Of a DNA stretch of 64,000 nt, positions 15,386 through 24,605 are shown piece after piece; position 1 is the first letter of the stretch; each line of letters begins with the position of its first letter. Below the pieces are notes generated by a model. The model made no database searches. It had not been told where the DNA came from and was given only the letters and a program-made list of their open reading frames with translations. The stretch is from Actinomycetospora sp. NBRC 106375 (GTDB lineage: Bacteria; Actinomycetota; Actinomycetes; Mycobacteriales; Pseudonocardiaceae). The stretch spans positions 1 to 64,000 of the forward strand of contig NZ_BSTS01000009.1 of assembly GCF_030269665.1 (NCBI RefSeq), given 5' to 3'. The translations under genes were made by a program, and so were the position numbers.

Positions 15386-16276
15386 GTGGGAGATCTGCTG
15401 AGCCGTCCCGGCAACCGTCGCGCCCGCCTGCGGGAGCTGCTCGACCAGGGCCGGCCCGTGCTCGCGCCCGGGGCGTTCGACGCGCACTCGGCGCGTCTCG
15501 TGGAGCAGGCCGGGTTCGACGTCGTCTACATGACCGGCTTCGGCACGACGGCCTCGCTCCTCGGGCGACCCGACGTCGGGCTGCTCGGGCAGGCCGAGAT
15601 GGTCGACAACGCCCGGCGGATGACCGCGGCGGTCGACGTGCCGCTGATCGCCGACGCCGACACCGGCTACGGCAACCCGATCAACGTCGTGCGCACCGTC
15701 CGCGAGTACGAGCAGGCGGGCATCGCGGGGCTGCACATCGAGGACCAGGTGATGCCCAAGCGCTGCGGGCACCTCGCCGGGAAGGTCGTCGTGCCGGCCG
15801 AGGACATGGTGGCCAAGGTCCGTGCGGCCGCGGCGGCGCGCACCGACCCGGACATGGTGATCATCGCGCGCACCGACGTGGCCGCCGTCGAGGGCCTGGA
15901 CGCCGCGATCGAGCGGGCGCGCCGCTTCGCCGACGCCGGCGCGGACGTCTTGTTCGTCGAGGCCCCCACCTCCGAGGACGCCATCGAGACCGTCGCGAAG
16001 GAGCTCGCGGGGCACCGCCTGCTGTTCAACTGGGCCGAGGGCGGGCGCACCCCGCCGCTGTCGTACGACCGGCTCGCCGAGCTCGGCTTCTCCCTGGTGC
16101 TCTTCCCGGTCTCGACGCTGCTGGCCGCCGACACCGCCATGCGCTCGGTCCTCAGCCGCCTGCGCGCCGACGGCACCCCGGCGGCGGTGCTCGACGAGAT
16201 CGGCGGGCTGGACGCGTTCGCCGACCGCGAGGGCCTGGCGGAGATCCGGGAGATGGAGCAGCGCTTCTCGTCGTGA
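15386..16276 (+). CDS. Isocitrate lyase/PEP mutase-family protein
   Basis: About 296 residues. The TIM barrel of the family shows DVVYMTGFGTTAS, ADADTGYGNPINV (metal Asp), HIEDQVMPKRCGHLAGK (Cys loop as in methylisocitrate lyase and oxaloacetate decarboxylase) and IIARTDV. Members cleave C-C bonds of 2-hydroxy-tricarboxylates or decarboxylate oxaloacetate-like acids. GTG 15386 lies 7 bases after AGGAG. It is divergent from the gntR operon with a shared operator region, so it may process an acid made by that route. Confidence 0.8.
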   Translation: MGDLLSRPGNRRARLRELLDQGRPVLAPGAFDAHSARLVEQAGFDVVYMTGFGTTASLLGRPDVGLLGQAEMVDNARRMTAAVDVPLIADADTGYGNPINVVRTVREYEQAGIAGLHIEDQVMPKRCGHLAGKVVVPAEDMVAKVRAAAAARTDPDMVIIARTDVAAVEGLDAAIERARRFADAGADVLFVEAPTSEDAIETVAKELAGHRLLFNWAEGGRTPPLSYDRLAELGFSLVLFPVSTLLAADTAMRSVLSRLRADGTPAAVLDEIGGLDAFADREGLAEIREMEQRFSS

Positions 16277-16282
16277 CGGGTC

Positions 16283-16816
16283 TCAGTCCGCCGCCACCGC
16301 TCCCCCGTCGCGGCGCCAGGCGTCGCCGTCGAGGTGGTCCAGGTCGAGGTCCGCAGCGGCCTGGAGGGCGGCCGGTGAGCGGGCGACGAGCAGGGACATC
16401 CAGAGCGGGTAGTGCTCCTGCTGGCGCAGGGAGACCTCGTGCTGCGCCGCGATCAGCATCCCGGGCTTGGGCAGGCGGCACCAGCACCGCGCCTGGTCCG
16501 GCATGGTCGCGTCGGGGTGGTGGGGGCAGTGCACGACGAGGTCGAGCAGGTTGGCGGCGCGTTCGCGGACCGTCCAGAGGGTGCGGACCGCGGTCTGCTC
16601 GTCGGTCTCCCCCAGCGCGACGCCGGGCTGCTGGCTGAAGCCGACGACGCGCCCGCCCGCGCCCTTCCACAGCCGCAGCCGCTCGACGGCGTCTCCGAAC
16701 ACCTCGATGTCGAACGGGCCGCGCCAGTCGCGTCCCAGGTCGTCGGGCGTCTTGCGGAGCACGCCCTCGACCTCGACGAAGAGCATCGGCACCGCGGGCC
16801 ACGACGTCGGGCTCAT
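16283..16816 (-). CDS. HAD-fold (GmhB-like) protein lacking the nucleophile Asp
   Basis: 177 residues. The Zn-loop HCPHHPD...CWCRLPKPGML is the hallmark of heptose-bisphosphatase/HisB-N-type HAD proteins. Motif I, normally DxDG, reads FVEVEGVL: both catalytic Asp are Glu. This should abolish or change phosphatase activity. The start overlaps the stop of the DUF305 gene (ATGA), so it is the second gene of that pair. A non-catalytic metal-binding or regulatory role is possible. Confidence 0.65.
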   Translation of the reverse strand: MSPTSWPAVPMLFVEVEGVLRKTPDDLGRDWRGPFDIEVFGDAVERLRLWKGAGGRVVGFSQQPGVALGETDEQTAVRTLWTVRERAANLLDLVVHCPHHPDATMPDQARCWCRLPKPGMLIAAQHEVSLRQQEHYPLWMSLLVARSPAALQAAADLDLDHLDGDAWRRDGGAVAAD

Positions 16817-17340
16817 GGCCCGGCGATGGTAGTCCTCAGCTGCGCCATCGTGGTGATCTCGGCGGACTGCGACGCGATCAGGGCCTGGTTGTACCGCCGC
16901 AGCGTCTCGTCCGTGCCGGTCGCCAGGTAATCGCGCGCCATCGCCAGCGCGCCCTCGTGGTGACGGATCATCGTGTCGAGCCAGAGCCGCTCGAACGCCG
17001 CGCCCCGCAGGCCGGGCAGCGCGGCGAGGGTCGCCGGCGAGGCCATGCCCATCATCATCGGCGCGGGCACGACGGGCAGCCCGCGCGCCAGCGCCAGCCC
17101 CTGGAGCTGGCCGATCTCCTCGACCTGGTCGCGGTCGATACGCAGCGCGACCGCCTCGAGCCCCGGCGACGCCCCGCGCCCGCCCACCATCGCCGTCAGC
17201 TCCAGCGCCTGCTGGTGGTGGGGCACCATCCCCGCGACGAAGGCGGCGTCCGGGGAGGGCGCCGGCGGGGTGACGGGCTCATCCGCGCACCCCGCCGCCA
17301 CGAGGACCAGCAGCACGACGGCGAGAACCCGGGACATCAC
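16813..17340 (-). CDS. DUF305-family lipoprotein
   Basis: 175 residues. The N-terminal lipoprotein signal LAVVLLVLVAAGC has Cys at the lipobox end. Two His-containing DUF305 motifs follow, FVAGMVPHHQQALELTAM and LWLDTMIRHHEGALAMAR. DUF305 proteins are ferritin-like helical exported proteins often linked to copper handling. The Met-rich PAPMMMGMASP stretch between the repeats fits metal binding. It is the first gene of the pair with the HAD-like protein. Confidence 0.8.
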   Translation of the reverse strand: MMSRVLAVVLLVLVAAGCADEPVTPPAPSPDAAFVAGMVPHHQQALELTAMVGGRGASPGLEAVALRIDRDQVEEIGQLQGLALARGLPVVPAPMMMGMASPATLAALPGLRGAAFERLWLDTMIRHHEGALAMARDYLATGTDETLRRYNQALIASQSAEITTMAQLRTTIAGP

Positions 17341-17399
17341 CCGCGATCCTCGCCGACGTGCCCGGCCGGCGCGAACGGGGAGTTCGCGCGCGTAGAAGC

Positions 17400-17439
17400 A
17401 GCGAGCAGCACGTTCGCGGCAACCCCCGGGGTGCTCGCT
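17400..17439. terminator. Inverted repeat at the 3' end of the acyl-CoA ligase gene
   Basis: AGCGAGCA (17400-17407) and TGCTCGCT (17432-17439) form perfect 8-base arms around a 24-base interior; the right arm overlaps the ligase stop codon. A smaller inverted repeat GCGAAC-GGGGA-GTTCGC lies at 17371-17387. It may be a terminator; the interior is not otherwise self-complementary. Confidence 0.4.
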
Positions 17440-19102
17440 ACGACCGCAGGGCGCGGCGCAGCAGCTTCCCCGTGACGGTCTTCGGGATCTCGTCCATGAG
17501 CTCGACCTGGCGCGGGTACTTGTACGCCGACATCCGCTCCTTGCAGAACGCGATGAGCTCGTCGGGCTCGACGCTCTGGCCCGGGCGCAGCGACACGAAC
17601 GCCTTCACCGTCTCGCCGCGGTACTCGTCGGGCACCCCGACGACGGCGGCCTCGCGGACCGCAGGGTGCTCGTAGAGCACGTCCTCGACCTCGCGCGGCC
17701 AGACCTTGTAGCCGCCGGCGTTGATCTGGTCCTTCTTGCGGTCGACGACGTAGAACCAGCCCTGGGCGTCCATGTAGCCGACGTCGCCGGTCTTGAGCTC
17801 GACCGACCCGTCGGGGGCGCGCAGCGCGTTCTGCGTCTCCTCGGGCTTGTTCCAGTAGCCGGGGACCACCTGCGGGCCGCGGGTGACGATCTCGCCCACC
17901 TCGCCGGGGTCGGCGTCGCTGCCGTCGTCGCGCATGATCCGCACGACGGTCGAGAAGATCGGGACGCCGACCGACAGCGCACCCGACGCCTCGTCGACCG
18001 GCGCGTCACCGCCGAGCGGGACGCCGTGGGACGGCGAGTTGGTCTCGGTGAGCCCGTAGAAGTTGTGGATGTAGTGGCCGAACTGCTCCTGGAAGGCCTT
18101 GACCGTCGACGGCGGGATCGGCGCGCCCCCGGAGTAGACCTTGACCATCGACGACAGGGCGTCCCGGTCGGCGTTCGGCGCGTTCATCATCGCGATGAAC
18201 ACGGTGATCGACCCGATGGAGAACGTGGGCCGGTGCTCCCGGATGGCGTCGATGACGACGCCCGGCTCGAACCGGTAGGCCAGCACGAGCGGCGCCGGCA
18301 GCAGCAGCGCGATCGCCATGTGCCCGACGACGCCGGTGATGTGGAACAGCGGCGCCACGCCGAAGATCGAGTCCTCGCGGCCGAGCTGGATCCAGTCCCG
18401 GTAGGTCTGGGCGTTGAACACGATGTTGCGGTGGGTGTTCATCGCACCCTTGGGCGGGCCCGTGGTGCCCGAGGTGTAGCCGAGGAACGCGACGTCGTCG
18501 CCGTCGAGCTCCACCGGCTCGGGCGTGCGGTCGCCCACCGACTCCAGGACCTCGGTGAGGTCCTTGGTGCCCTCGTGGCGGGTGCGCTCCACGCCCTTGA
18601 ACAGCCGCTCGTCGTGGCGGGTCTGGTACTCCAGGGGCGAGGTCGTCCACGCGATGCGCAGCGAGGGGATCGTCGGCACGACCTCGGCCGCAACCTGGCC
18701 GAAGAGGTCCTCCTCGGCGAGCAGGGCGGTCGCCTCGCAGTCGGAGAGCAGCGTGGTCAGCTCGCGGACCCGGCTCATCGGGTTGATCGAGACGACGATG
18801 CCGCCGGCCTTCCACGTGCCGATGACCGCGATGAGCACCTGCGGGATGTTCTGCAGGTAGGTCGCGAGGCGGTGGCCCTTCTCGAACCCGCGGTCCGCGA
18901 GCGCCACCGCGAACTGGTCGGAGAGCCGGTCGAGCTCGCGCATGGTCAGCGTGCCGTCGAAGTAGCGCACGATCTCGACGTCGGGACCGCGCTCGAGGGC
19001 GGCGCGGAACATGTGCAGCGCGCTCGGGTACTCGACCTCGATGTCGGCCGGGTAGTCCTCGCGGTAGCGGGCCAACCACGGCCGCTCGTCGTACGTGCCC
19101 AT
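17438..19102 (-). CDS. AMP-forming acyl-CoA synthetase
   Basis: 554 residues of the ANL superfamily. A3 motif GYTSGTTGPPKGAM, A5 region FYGLTETNSP, A8 VDRKKDQINAGGYKVWPREV, and the C-terminal catalytic Lys in KTVTGKLLRR are all present. It activates a carboxylic acid to its CoA thioester via an acyl-adenylate; the length fits a medium/long-chain or aryl acid ligase. The start overlaps the cyclase stop by one base (TGATG), so the two are co-translated; the cyclase may supply the acid. Confidence 0.85.
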   Translation of the reverse strand: MGTYDERPWLARYREDYPADIEVEYPSALHMFRAALERGPDVEIVRYFDGTLTMRELDRLSDQFAVALADRGFEKGHRLATYLQNIPQVLIAVIGTWKAGGIVVSINPMSRVRELTTLLSDCEATALLAEEDLFGQVAAEVVPTIPSLRIAWTTSPLEYQTRHDERLFKGVERTRHEGTKDLTEVLESVGDRTPEPVELDGDDVAFLGYTSGTTGPPKGAMNTHRNIVFNAQTYRDWIQLGREDSIFGVAPLFHITGVVGHMAIALLLPAPLVLAYRFEPGVVIDAIREHRPTFSIGSITVFIAMMNAPNADRDALSSMVKVYSGGAPIPPSTVKAFQEQFGHYIHNFYGLTETNSPSHGVPLGGDAPVDEASGALSVGVPIFSTVVRIMRDDGSDADPGEVGEIVTRGPQVVPGYWNKPEETQNALRAPDGSVELKTGDVGYMDAQGWFYVVDRKKDQINAGGYKVWPREVEDVLYEHPAVREAAVVGVPDEYRGETVKAFVSLRPGQSVEPDELIAFCKERMSAYKYPRQVELMDEIPKTVTGKLLRRALRS

Positions 19103-20064
19103 CAGCGGATCACCACCGGGTTGACGGGGGCGCCGGTGGCCTCGTGGATCTTCAACGGCGCCGCGGTGTAGAGGAAGTCCCAGCGGCCGTCGGCGGCGCA
19201 GGCGTCGGCCAGGTCGTCCAGCCAGATGATCTCGGCGAGGCTCACCCCGAGGTTGCGCAGCAGTGACGCGTGCAGCGGCAGGAGCACCCCGGACTCGGGG
19301 TCGGAGGTCACCTCGTTGGCGATCGTGTCGGTGACGAGGTTCGGGATCTCCTTGTCCTGGAACCACTCGACCAGCTCGCGCGAGTAGGTCAGTCCCGGCT
19401 CGACGAAGCCCTCGTAGAACTCGTCCGTCGGCGTCGCGTAGAAGTACTTCAGGAAGCCGGTGCGGATGCAGACGATGTCGCGGTCCTCGATCGAGGTGCC
19501 CTGCCGGGACGCGGCCTCCTCGAGGTCGTGGTGGGTGAATGTCTCGCCCTTGTCCAGCCACTCCTTGCCGCGATGGCGCGCCATGTCGATCAGCACGCCG
19601 CGCCCCGCGATGCCCCGGTTCGCGATCGGCAGCACCGACGCCCAGCTCATGCCGCCGCCGTTGGTGGTGTCGGCCGAGCGCCCGTTCCAGATCGTGTCGT
19701 CGTACCAGGCGTGCCCGAGCGCGTCGTACTGCGACGAGCCCTGGAGGAAGATCTCGGCCTTGTCGTCGGAGGCCCGCAGGCCGCCGGGGAAGCTCGGGCC
19801 GTTGCCGGAGTCGAACAGCTCCTGGTCCCAGACCATCTCGCGCTTGATGCCCTCACGGCCGGGGAAGACCGGGTCGCCGTGCGGGTGGCCCATCGGGCAC
19901 TGGAGCGTGAAGACCTGGCCGTCGCGCACGCTGCCCACGCCCCGCAGGACCTGCGCGGCGTCGAGGTAGTTCAGCGATCCGACCTCGTCGTCGGGCCCCC
20001 ATTTCCCCCAGTTCTGTGGGGGGTTGTCGCCCAGCAGTTCCCGCATCGACGGGACGTCGGCCAT
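19102..20064 (-). CDS. Cyclase-family (kynurenine formamidase-like) hydrolase
   Basis: 320 residues. The PF04199 cyclase/formamidase fold is shown by SQYDALGHAWYDD (metal His), GVLIDMARHRG and DIVCIRTGFLKYF. These Mn/Zn hydrolases cleave amide or cyclic bonds in aryl or polyketide-like substrates. GAGGAGGAGCTC precedes ATG 20064. It forms an operon with the acyl-CoA synthetase. Confidence 0.8.
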   Translation of the reverse strand: MADVPSMRELLGDNPPQNWGKWGPDDEVGSLNYLDAAQVLRGVGSVRDGQVFTLQCPMGHPHGDPVFPGREGIKREMVWDQELFDSGNGPSFPGGLRASDDKAEIFLQGSSQYDALGHAWYDDTIWNGRSADTTNGGGMSWASVLPIANRGIAGRGVLIDMARHRGKEWLDKGETFTHHDLEEAASRQGTSIEDRDIVCIRTGFLKYFYATPTDEFYEGFVEPGLTYSRELVEWFQDKEIPNLVTDTIANEVTSDPESGVLLPLHASLLRNLGVSLAEIIWLDDLADACAADGRWDFLYTAAPLKIHEATGAPVNPVVIR

Positions 20065-20218
20065 GAGCTCCTCCTCGAGATCACCGTGACGCGGCCCACG
20101 GTGCCCGGTCATCGGGCGGGCCGACAAGGGGTCGTGGGACGCGGGAGAGCACGGCCTAGGGTGCACGGCCGTCCGGACCAACGAGGGGGCCGGGTGTGCC
20201 GCCGGTCACTCCCACTGA

Positions 20219-20257
20219 TGTACGCTCGATGTACAGCCATTGCGCCTAACGTATAGT
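20219..20257 (+). promoter_or_regulatory. Promoter with overlapping TGTAC palindrome
   Basis: TGTACA (20230-20235), 16 bases, then TATAGT (20252-20257) gives a near-consensus vegetative promoter 17 bases upstream of the ATG at 20274. The inverted repeat TGTAC-GCTCGAT-GTACA (20219-20235) overlaps the -35 box, as a repressor site would. Confidence 0.5.
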
Positions 20258-20273
20258 GCGACGAAAGAGAGCG

Positions 20274-21100
20274 ATGTCCGAATCCTTGCTGTTCGCGCAC
20301 CCCGCCGACCAGGGTGTGCTGCGCTGCCCGGAGTGCGGGACCGCCCCGACCTTCGTCCCGACGCCCACCCAGCCGCTGGCCGGCGGCCGCTTTTCGCGGC
20401 GTCGCTGTGCTCGGACGCCTTCCACCTCTTCGACGCCCAGCAGGGTGCGGCCGACGAGATGCGTCGGGTGGCGGTCGACGACACCATCGTGATCGACCGG
20501 GTCGGCAACCGGAGGCTCGAACCCCACGACGGTGCCCACGAGCGCACCCCGGAGGGCTACGCCGCGCTCGTGGACGGGCCCCGTGCCCGTCTGACCTGCG
20601 AGGACGAGCTGATCGAGGCCTACCGCGCCGGCCACGGGCTGGACCTGGGCGCCGAGCGCGACCCCGCCCGGCTCGACGAGCAGAAGTGGCTCGGGCTCGT
20701 CAGCTCGCGCGACACCACGGTGTTCGACGACGCGGGCCCGCGGCCCGGCCCGCCGGCGCACGGCGCCGGGGACCTCCAGGTCAACCCGCTCTTCCGGGTC
20801 GAGCCGGGCACCGACGACGTGCACCTCGTCTTCCGCTACCCGTCGGCGTGGTACGCCTTCGAGAGCGGCCTGATGCGCTCGTACACCTCGGCCGGCGAGC
20901 GCGTCGACCGCGCGGCGTTCGAGGAGATCGTCGCCGGGCGGCCCGTGGCGGAGACCGAGCGCCTGCTGCGGCGCTGGGTGGTGCTCGGCATGCCACCGCG
21001 CTACGCCCGCCGCCCGGGCACCCCGCCCGCGATCCGGTCGGTCGGCCAGGGCCTGCGCCGGGGCGCGCGGCGGCGACTCCGGAGCTCCTCCCGATCCTGA
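20274..21100 (+). pseudogene. Hypothetical protein, frameshifted at a T run
   Basis: The start MSESLLFAHPADQG, with a zinc-ribbon-like VLRCPECG, is in frame with the ATG at 20274. After LAGGR the frame must shift to read FAASLCSDAFHLFDAQQG onward to the stop at 21100. The break is in CGC-TTTT-CGCGG (20388-20396); one more T would restore the frame (R-F-F-A-A). The middle part vaguely resembles the end of a SAM-methyltransferase fold (DEMRRVAVDDTIVIDRVGNR), and the C-terminal WYAFESGLMRSYTS region is unrecognised. It has its own promoter, so a recent mutation or a sequence error is likelier than an old relic. Confidence 0.55.
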
Positions 21101-21157
21101 TCGCATCCGCGCTCCGCGACCCGAGACGGTGATCGCAAACCACGCTACGGTTCGGCC

Positions 21158-21904
21158 ATGCGGCCGAAGGTCGAGGAGCTCGCCGGGATCGAGTGGTTCC
21201 GGCGGCTCCCCGCGGTGCACGTCGCCGCCGCCGCGGACGCCTGCTCGGTGGTCACCCTGGCGCGGGACGAGGCGCTCTACCGGTCCGGCGAGGCGCCGGA
21301 CGCGTTCTTCGTGCTGCTGCACGGCCGCGTCGGCGCCTGGCGCGGGGAGCCGACCGACCCCGAGTCGATGCTGTACTTCGTCAGCGACCGCCGGCACGAG
21401 AGCCTCTGCCTCGAGAACGTGGTCGCCGACATCCCGTACTTCGCCACGATGCGCGGCCTGGTGGACGGCACCCGCCTGCTGCGCGTCCCGGCGACGGTCC
21501 TGCCCGCGATGCTCGAGGCGGACCGCGAGCTCGGGATCGCCATCGCCCGCCACATCGCCGAGCGCCTGCAGGCCTTCACCGAGCAGATGACCGACCTCGG
21601 CTTGCTGCCGGTGACGCGACGGGTGGCGAAGTTCCTGCTCGCCTCCCAGCAGGCCGGCTCCGACCTCGTCGTCGTCCCGCTGCGCCAGGCCGAGGTCGCG
21701 AGCCGTCTCGGGGCCGCCCGCCAGTCGGTGAACCAGGCGCTGGCCTCGCTCGGGCAGCGCGGCATCATCGAGGCGGTCGGCCGGGGCGTCTACCACCTGC
21801 TCGACCGGCCGGCCCTCGTCGCGCTGGCCCGCGGCGGGCCGGCGCCCGGACCTGGCAGCCGGGCGCGCGGCGTGGTCGGATCCGCCCGTGTCCGCGACGC
21901 ATGA
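21158..21904 (+). CDS. Crp/Fnr-family transcriptional regulator
   Basis: 248 residues. The N-terminal cyclic-nucleotide-binding fold (LARDEALYRSGEAPDAFFVL, LHGRVGAW) lacks a clear phosphate-binding cassette for cAMP. The C-terminal HTH is clear: LRQAEVASRLGAARQSVNQA, then GIIEAVGRGVYHLLD. It overlaps the downstream acyl-CoA dehydrogenase start by 17 bases, so it is co-translated with it and probably controls that operon. Confidence 0.8.
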   Translation: MRPKVEELAGIEWFRRLPAVHVAAAADACSVVTLARDEALYRSGEAPDAFFVLLHGRVGAWRGEPTDPESMLYFVSDRRHESLCLENVVADIPYFATMRGLVDGTRLLRVPATVLPAMLEADRELGIAIARHIAERLQAFTEQMTDLGLLPVTRRVAKFLLASQQAGSDLVVVPLRQAEVASRLGAARQSVNQALASLGQRGIIEAVGRGVYHLLDRPALVALARGGPAPGPGSRARGVVGSARVRDA

Positions 21905-23540
21905 GGTCACCAACCAGGTCCCCGACCTCGTCGGTCACGACGTGGCCGCCGACCCGCCGCTGCTCGAGGCCCTGGAGCGCGAGGGCGCCGGGTGGTACCG
22001 CGACGAGCTCGGCGAGATCGGGCGGCTCGCCGGCTCGGCGAGCGCGCAGGAGTGGGCCGACGCCGCCCACCGCCACGAGCCCCGGCTGCGCACCCACGAC
22101 CGCGTCGGGCACCGCGTCGACGAGGTCGACTACGACCCCGGCTACCACGCGCTGCTGACCGAGGCCGTGGGCCGCGGCTTCGCGGGCGCCCCGTGGGCCG
22201 AGCAGTCCGACGACCGGCCGGGCGCCCACGTCGCCCGCGCCGCCGGGTTCCTCACCTGGTCGCAGCTCGAGGCCGGGCACGGCTGCCCGATCTCCATGAC
22301 CTACGCCGTGCTGCCCGCCCTGCGCGCGGCGCCGGAGCTGCTCGCGCAGTACGGGCCCGGGCTGACCAGCCGCGCGTACGACCCGGGTCTGCGGGCGCCG
22401 GACGCCAAGCGCGGCCTGCTCGCCGGGATGGGCATGACCGAGAAGCAGGGCGGCTCGGACGTCCGCGCCAACGCCACCGTGGCCCGTCCCGAGGGGGACC
22501 ACTACCGGCTCACCGGCCACAAGTGGTTCACCAGCGCCCCGATGTGCGACCTGTTCCTCGTGCTGGCGCAGGCACCCGGCGGGCTCACGTGCTTCCTGGT
22601 GCCGCGCGTGCTGCCCGACGGCACGCGCAACACGTTCCGCATCCAGCGCCTCAAGGACAAGCTCGGGAACCGCTCCAACGCCTCGTCCGAGCCGGAGTTC
22701 GACGAGACCGTGGCCTGGCGCGTCGGCGACGAGGGCCGCGGGGTCCGCACGATCATCGAGATGGTCGCCTGCACGCGGCTGGACAACGCGCTGGGCTCGG
22801 CGGCGGGCATGCGGACCGCGGTGTCCCGCGCGGCGCACCACGCGCGGTACCGGTCGGCGTTCGGGCGCCCGCTGATCTCCCAGCCGCTCATGCGCGAGGT
22901 GCTCGCCGACCTGGCCCTCGAGTCGGAGGCGGCGGTGACGCTGGCGCTGCGGCTGGCGGGGGCGCAGGACCGCTCCGGCACCGACGAGCACGAGGCCGCG
23001 TTCCGGCGGATCGGCGTCACACTCGGCAAGTACTGGATCTGCAAGCGCCAGACGGCCGTGGTCGGCGAGGCGCTGGAGTGCCTCGGCGGCAACGGCTACG
23101 TCGAGGAGTCGGGGATGCCGCGGCTGTTCCGCGAGTCGCCGCTGAACTCCATCTGGGAGGGCTCGGGCAACGTCAACGCGCTCGACCTGCTGCGCATCCT
23201 GGCCCGCGAGCCGGCGTCGCTGGAGGCGTGGCGGGCCGAGGTCTCGGGTGTCGACGACCGGATCGACGCCGGGCGCAAGGAGGTCGAGGCCGAGCTCGCC
23301 CACGCCGACGAGCGCAGCGCCCGGCGGCTCACCGAGCGGATGGCGGTGCTGCTCTCGGGCGCGCTGCTGGTGCGGCACGCCCCCGCGTCGGTCGCCGACG
23401 CCTACGTCGCGGCGCGCGTGACCGGCGAGAGCGGGTACGCCTTCGGCACGCTGCCGCGGGGCACCGACGTCGACGCGCTGCTGGCGCGGCTCCCGGAGAC
23501 GGAGCGCAGCGGAGCTCGACGCGGCGGTGCGGTGACCTGA
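21888..23540 (+). CDS. AidB-like acyl-CoA dehydrogenase
   Basis: 550 residues, longer than short-chain acyl-CoA dehydrogenases and close to AidB length. Key segments are GMGMTEKQGGSDVRANAT, YRLTGHKWFTSAPMCDLFLV, IWEGSGNVNALDLLR (catalytic-site Glu region as in AidB) and ECLGGNGYVEE. AidB relatives bind FAD and have been tied to alkylation stress; others are true dehydrogenases. GTG start at 21888 lies inside the crp 3' end; its stop overlaps the next ATG (TGATG). Confidence 0.8.
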   Translation: MSATHEVTNQVPDLVGHDVAADPPLLEALEREGAGWYRDELGEIGRLAGSASAQEWADAAHRHEPRLRTHDRVGHRVDEVDYDPGYHALLTEAVGRGFAGAPWAEQSDDRPGAHVARAAGFLTWSQLEAGHGCPISMTYAVLPALRAAPELLAQYGPGLTSRAYDPGLRAPDAKRGLLAGMGMTEKQGGSDVRANATVARPEGDHYRLTGHKWFTSAPMCDLFLVLAQAPGGLTCFLVPRVLPDGTRNTFRIQRLKDKLGNRSNASSEPEFDETVAWRVGDEGRGVRTIIEMVACTRLDNALGSAAGMRTAVSRAAHHARYRSAFGRPLISQPLMREVLADLALESEAAVTLALRLAGAQDRSGTDEHEAAFRRIGVTLGKYWICKRQTAVVGEALECLGGNGYVEESGMPRLFRESPLNSIWEGSGNVNALDLLRILAREPASLEAWRAEVSGVDDRIDAGRKEVEAELAHADERSARRLTERMAVLLSGALLVRHAPASVADAYVAARVTGESGYAFGTLPRGTDVDALLARLPETERSGARRGGAVT

Positions 23541-24586
23541 TGGATCTCCTGCCCGGCGTCCGGGCCGCCGAGGTCCAGGGCCGCACCCGCACGCACTACC
23601 TCGAGTCCGGACCGTCGGACGGCGAGCCGGTCGTGTTCGTGCACGGCAACCTCTCCACCGGCCGGTTCTTCGAGCACCTCATGCCCGGCGCCCCGGACCG
23701 CTGGCGGCTGCTCGCCCCGGACATGCGCTGCTTCGGGCGCAGCGAGCCCGCGCCGATCGACGCGACCCGGGGCCTCGGCGACTGGGCGGACGACCTCGTC
23801 GGCTTCCTCGACGCGCTCGGCGTCGACCGGCCGCCGCACCTCGTCGGCTGGTCCACCGCGGGCGCGGCGATCGCGCTGGTCGCCCGCGCGCGGCCGGTGG
23901 CGTCTCTGACCTTCCTCGACCCGGTCTCGCCGTACGGGTTCGGCGGCGTCCACCGCGACGGCACCCCGTGCTGGCCCGACGTCGCGGGCTCCGGGGCGGG
24001 TGTCGCCAACCCGGAGTTCGTGCAGCGGCTCCGGGACCGCGACCGCACCGAGGACAGCCCGCTCTCGCCCCGCGCGGTCATGAACGCGACGTACTGGCGC
24101 GCCGGGCACCGCGAGCCCCGCGACCGCGAGGACGTCCTCGTCGACGAGATCCTGCTGACGACGATCTCGGACGACGGCTATCCCGGCGACGCGGTGCCCT
24201 CGGAGCACTGGCCCGGGGCGGCGCCGGGCACACGCGGCCTGCTCAACGCCCTGTCCCCGAAGTATTGCGACTGGTCGTGGCTGCCCACGTTGCCCGACAA
24301 GCCGCCGGTGCTGTGGACCCACGGGGGCCGGGACGTGGTGGTCGCCGACGGCTCGGCGCTCGAGCTCGGCACCCTCGGCGCCGGCGGCGTCGTGCCCGGC
24401 TGGCCCGGCGCGGACGTCTTCCCGCCGCAGCCGATGGTCACGCAGATCCGCGACGTGATGGAGGCCTACCGGGCGGCCGGGGGACGCGCCGAGATCGAGA
24501 TCTTCGAGGAGTCGGGCCACGGCCCGCACGTCGACGCCGCGGACCGGTGGTCGGCGACGTTCTTCGCCTTCGTCGAGGCGCGGTAG
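23540..24586 (+). CDS. Alpha/beta hydrolase
   Basis: 348 residues. Oxyanion motif VVFVHGNLSTGRFF, nucleophile elbow GWSTAG (Ser), acid in THGGRDVVV (Asp) and the final His in ESGHGPHVDA. Many such enzymes hydrolyse esters, epoxides or halides. It is the third gene of the crp-aidB-like-hydrolase operon, coupled by TGATG. The substrate is unknown. Confidence 0.8.
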   Translation: MDLLPGVRAAEVQGRTRTHYLESGPSDGEPVVFVHGNLSTGRFFEHLMPGAPDRWRLLAPDMRCFGRSEPAPIDATRGLGDWADDLVGFLDALGVDRPPHLVGWSTAGAAIALVARARPVASLTFLDPVSPYGFGGVHRDGTPCWPDVAGSGAGVANPEFVQRLRDRDRTEDSPLSPRAVMNATYWRAGHREPRDREDVLVDEILLTTISDDGYPGDAVPSEHWPGAAPGTRGLLNALSPKYCDWSWLPTLPDKPPVLWTHGGRDVVVADGSALELGTLGAGGVVPGWPGADVFPPQPMVTQIRDVMEAYRAAGGRAEIEIFEESGHGPHVDAADRWSATFFAFVEAR

Positions 24587-24605
24587 TCCCGGGGCCTGGC
24601 ACACC

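Noticed and set aside
16927-17338. Long open frames on the + strand opposite the DUF305 gene, and many similar Arg/Pro-rich frames throughout
   Set aside because: They are frame shadows caused by high GC; the composition (runs of Arg, Pro, Ala) is not protein-like and a real gene with motifs lies on the other strand.
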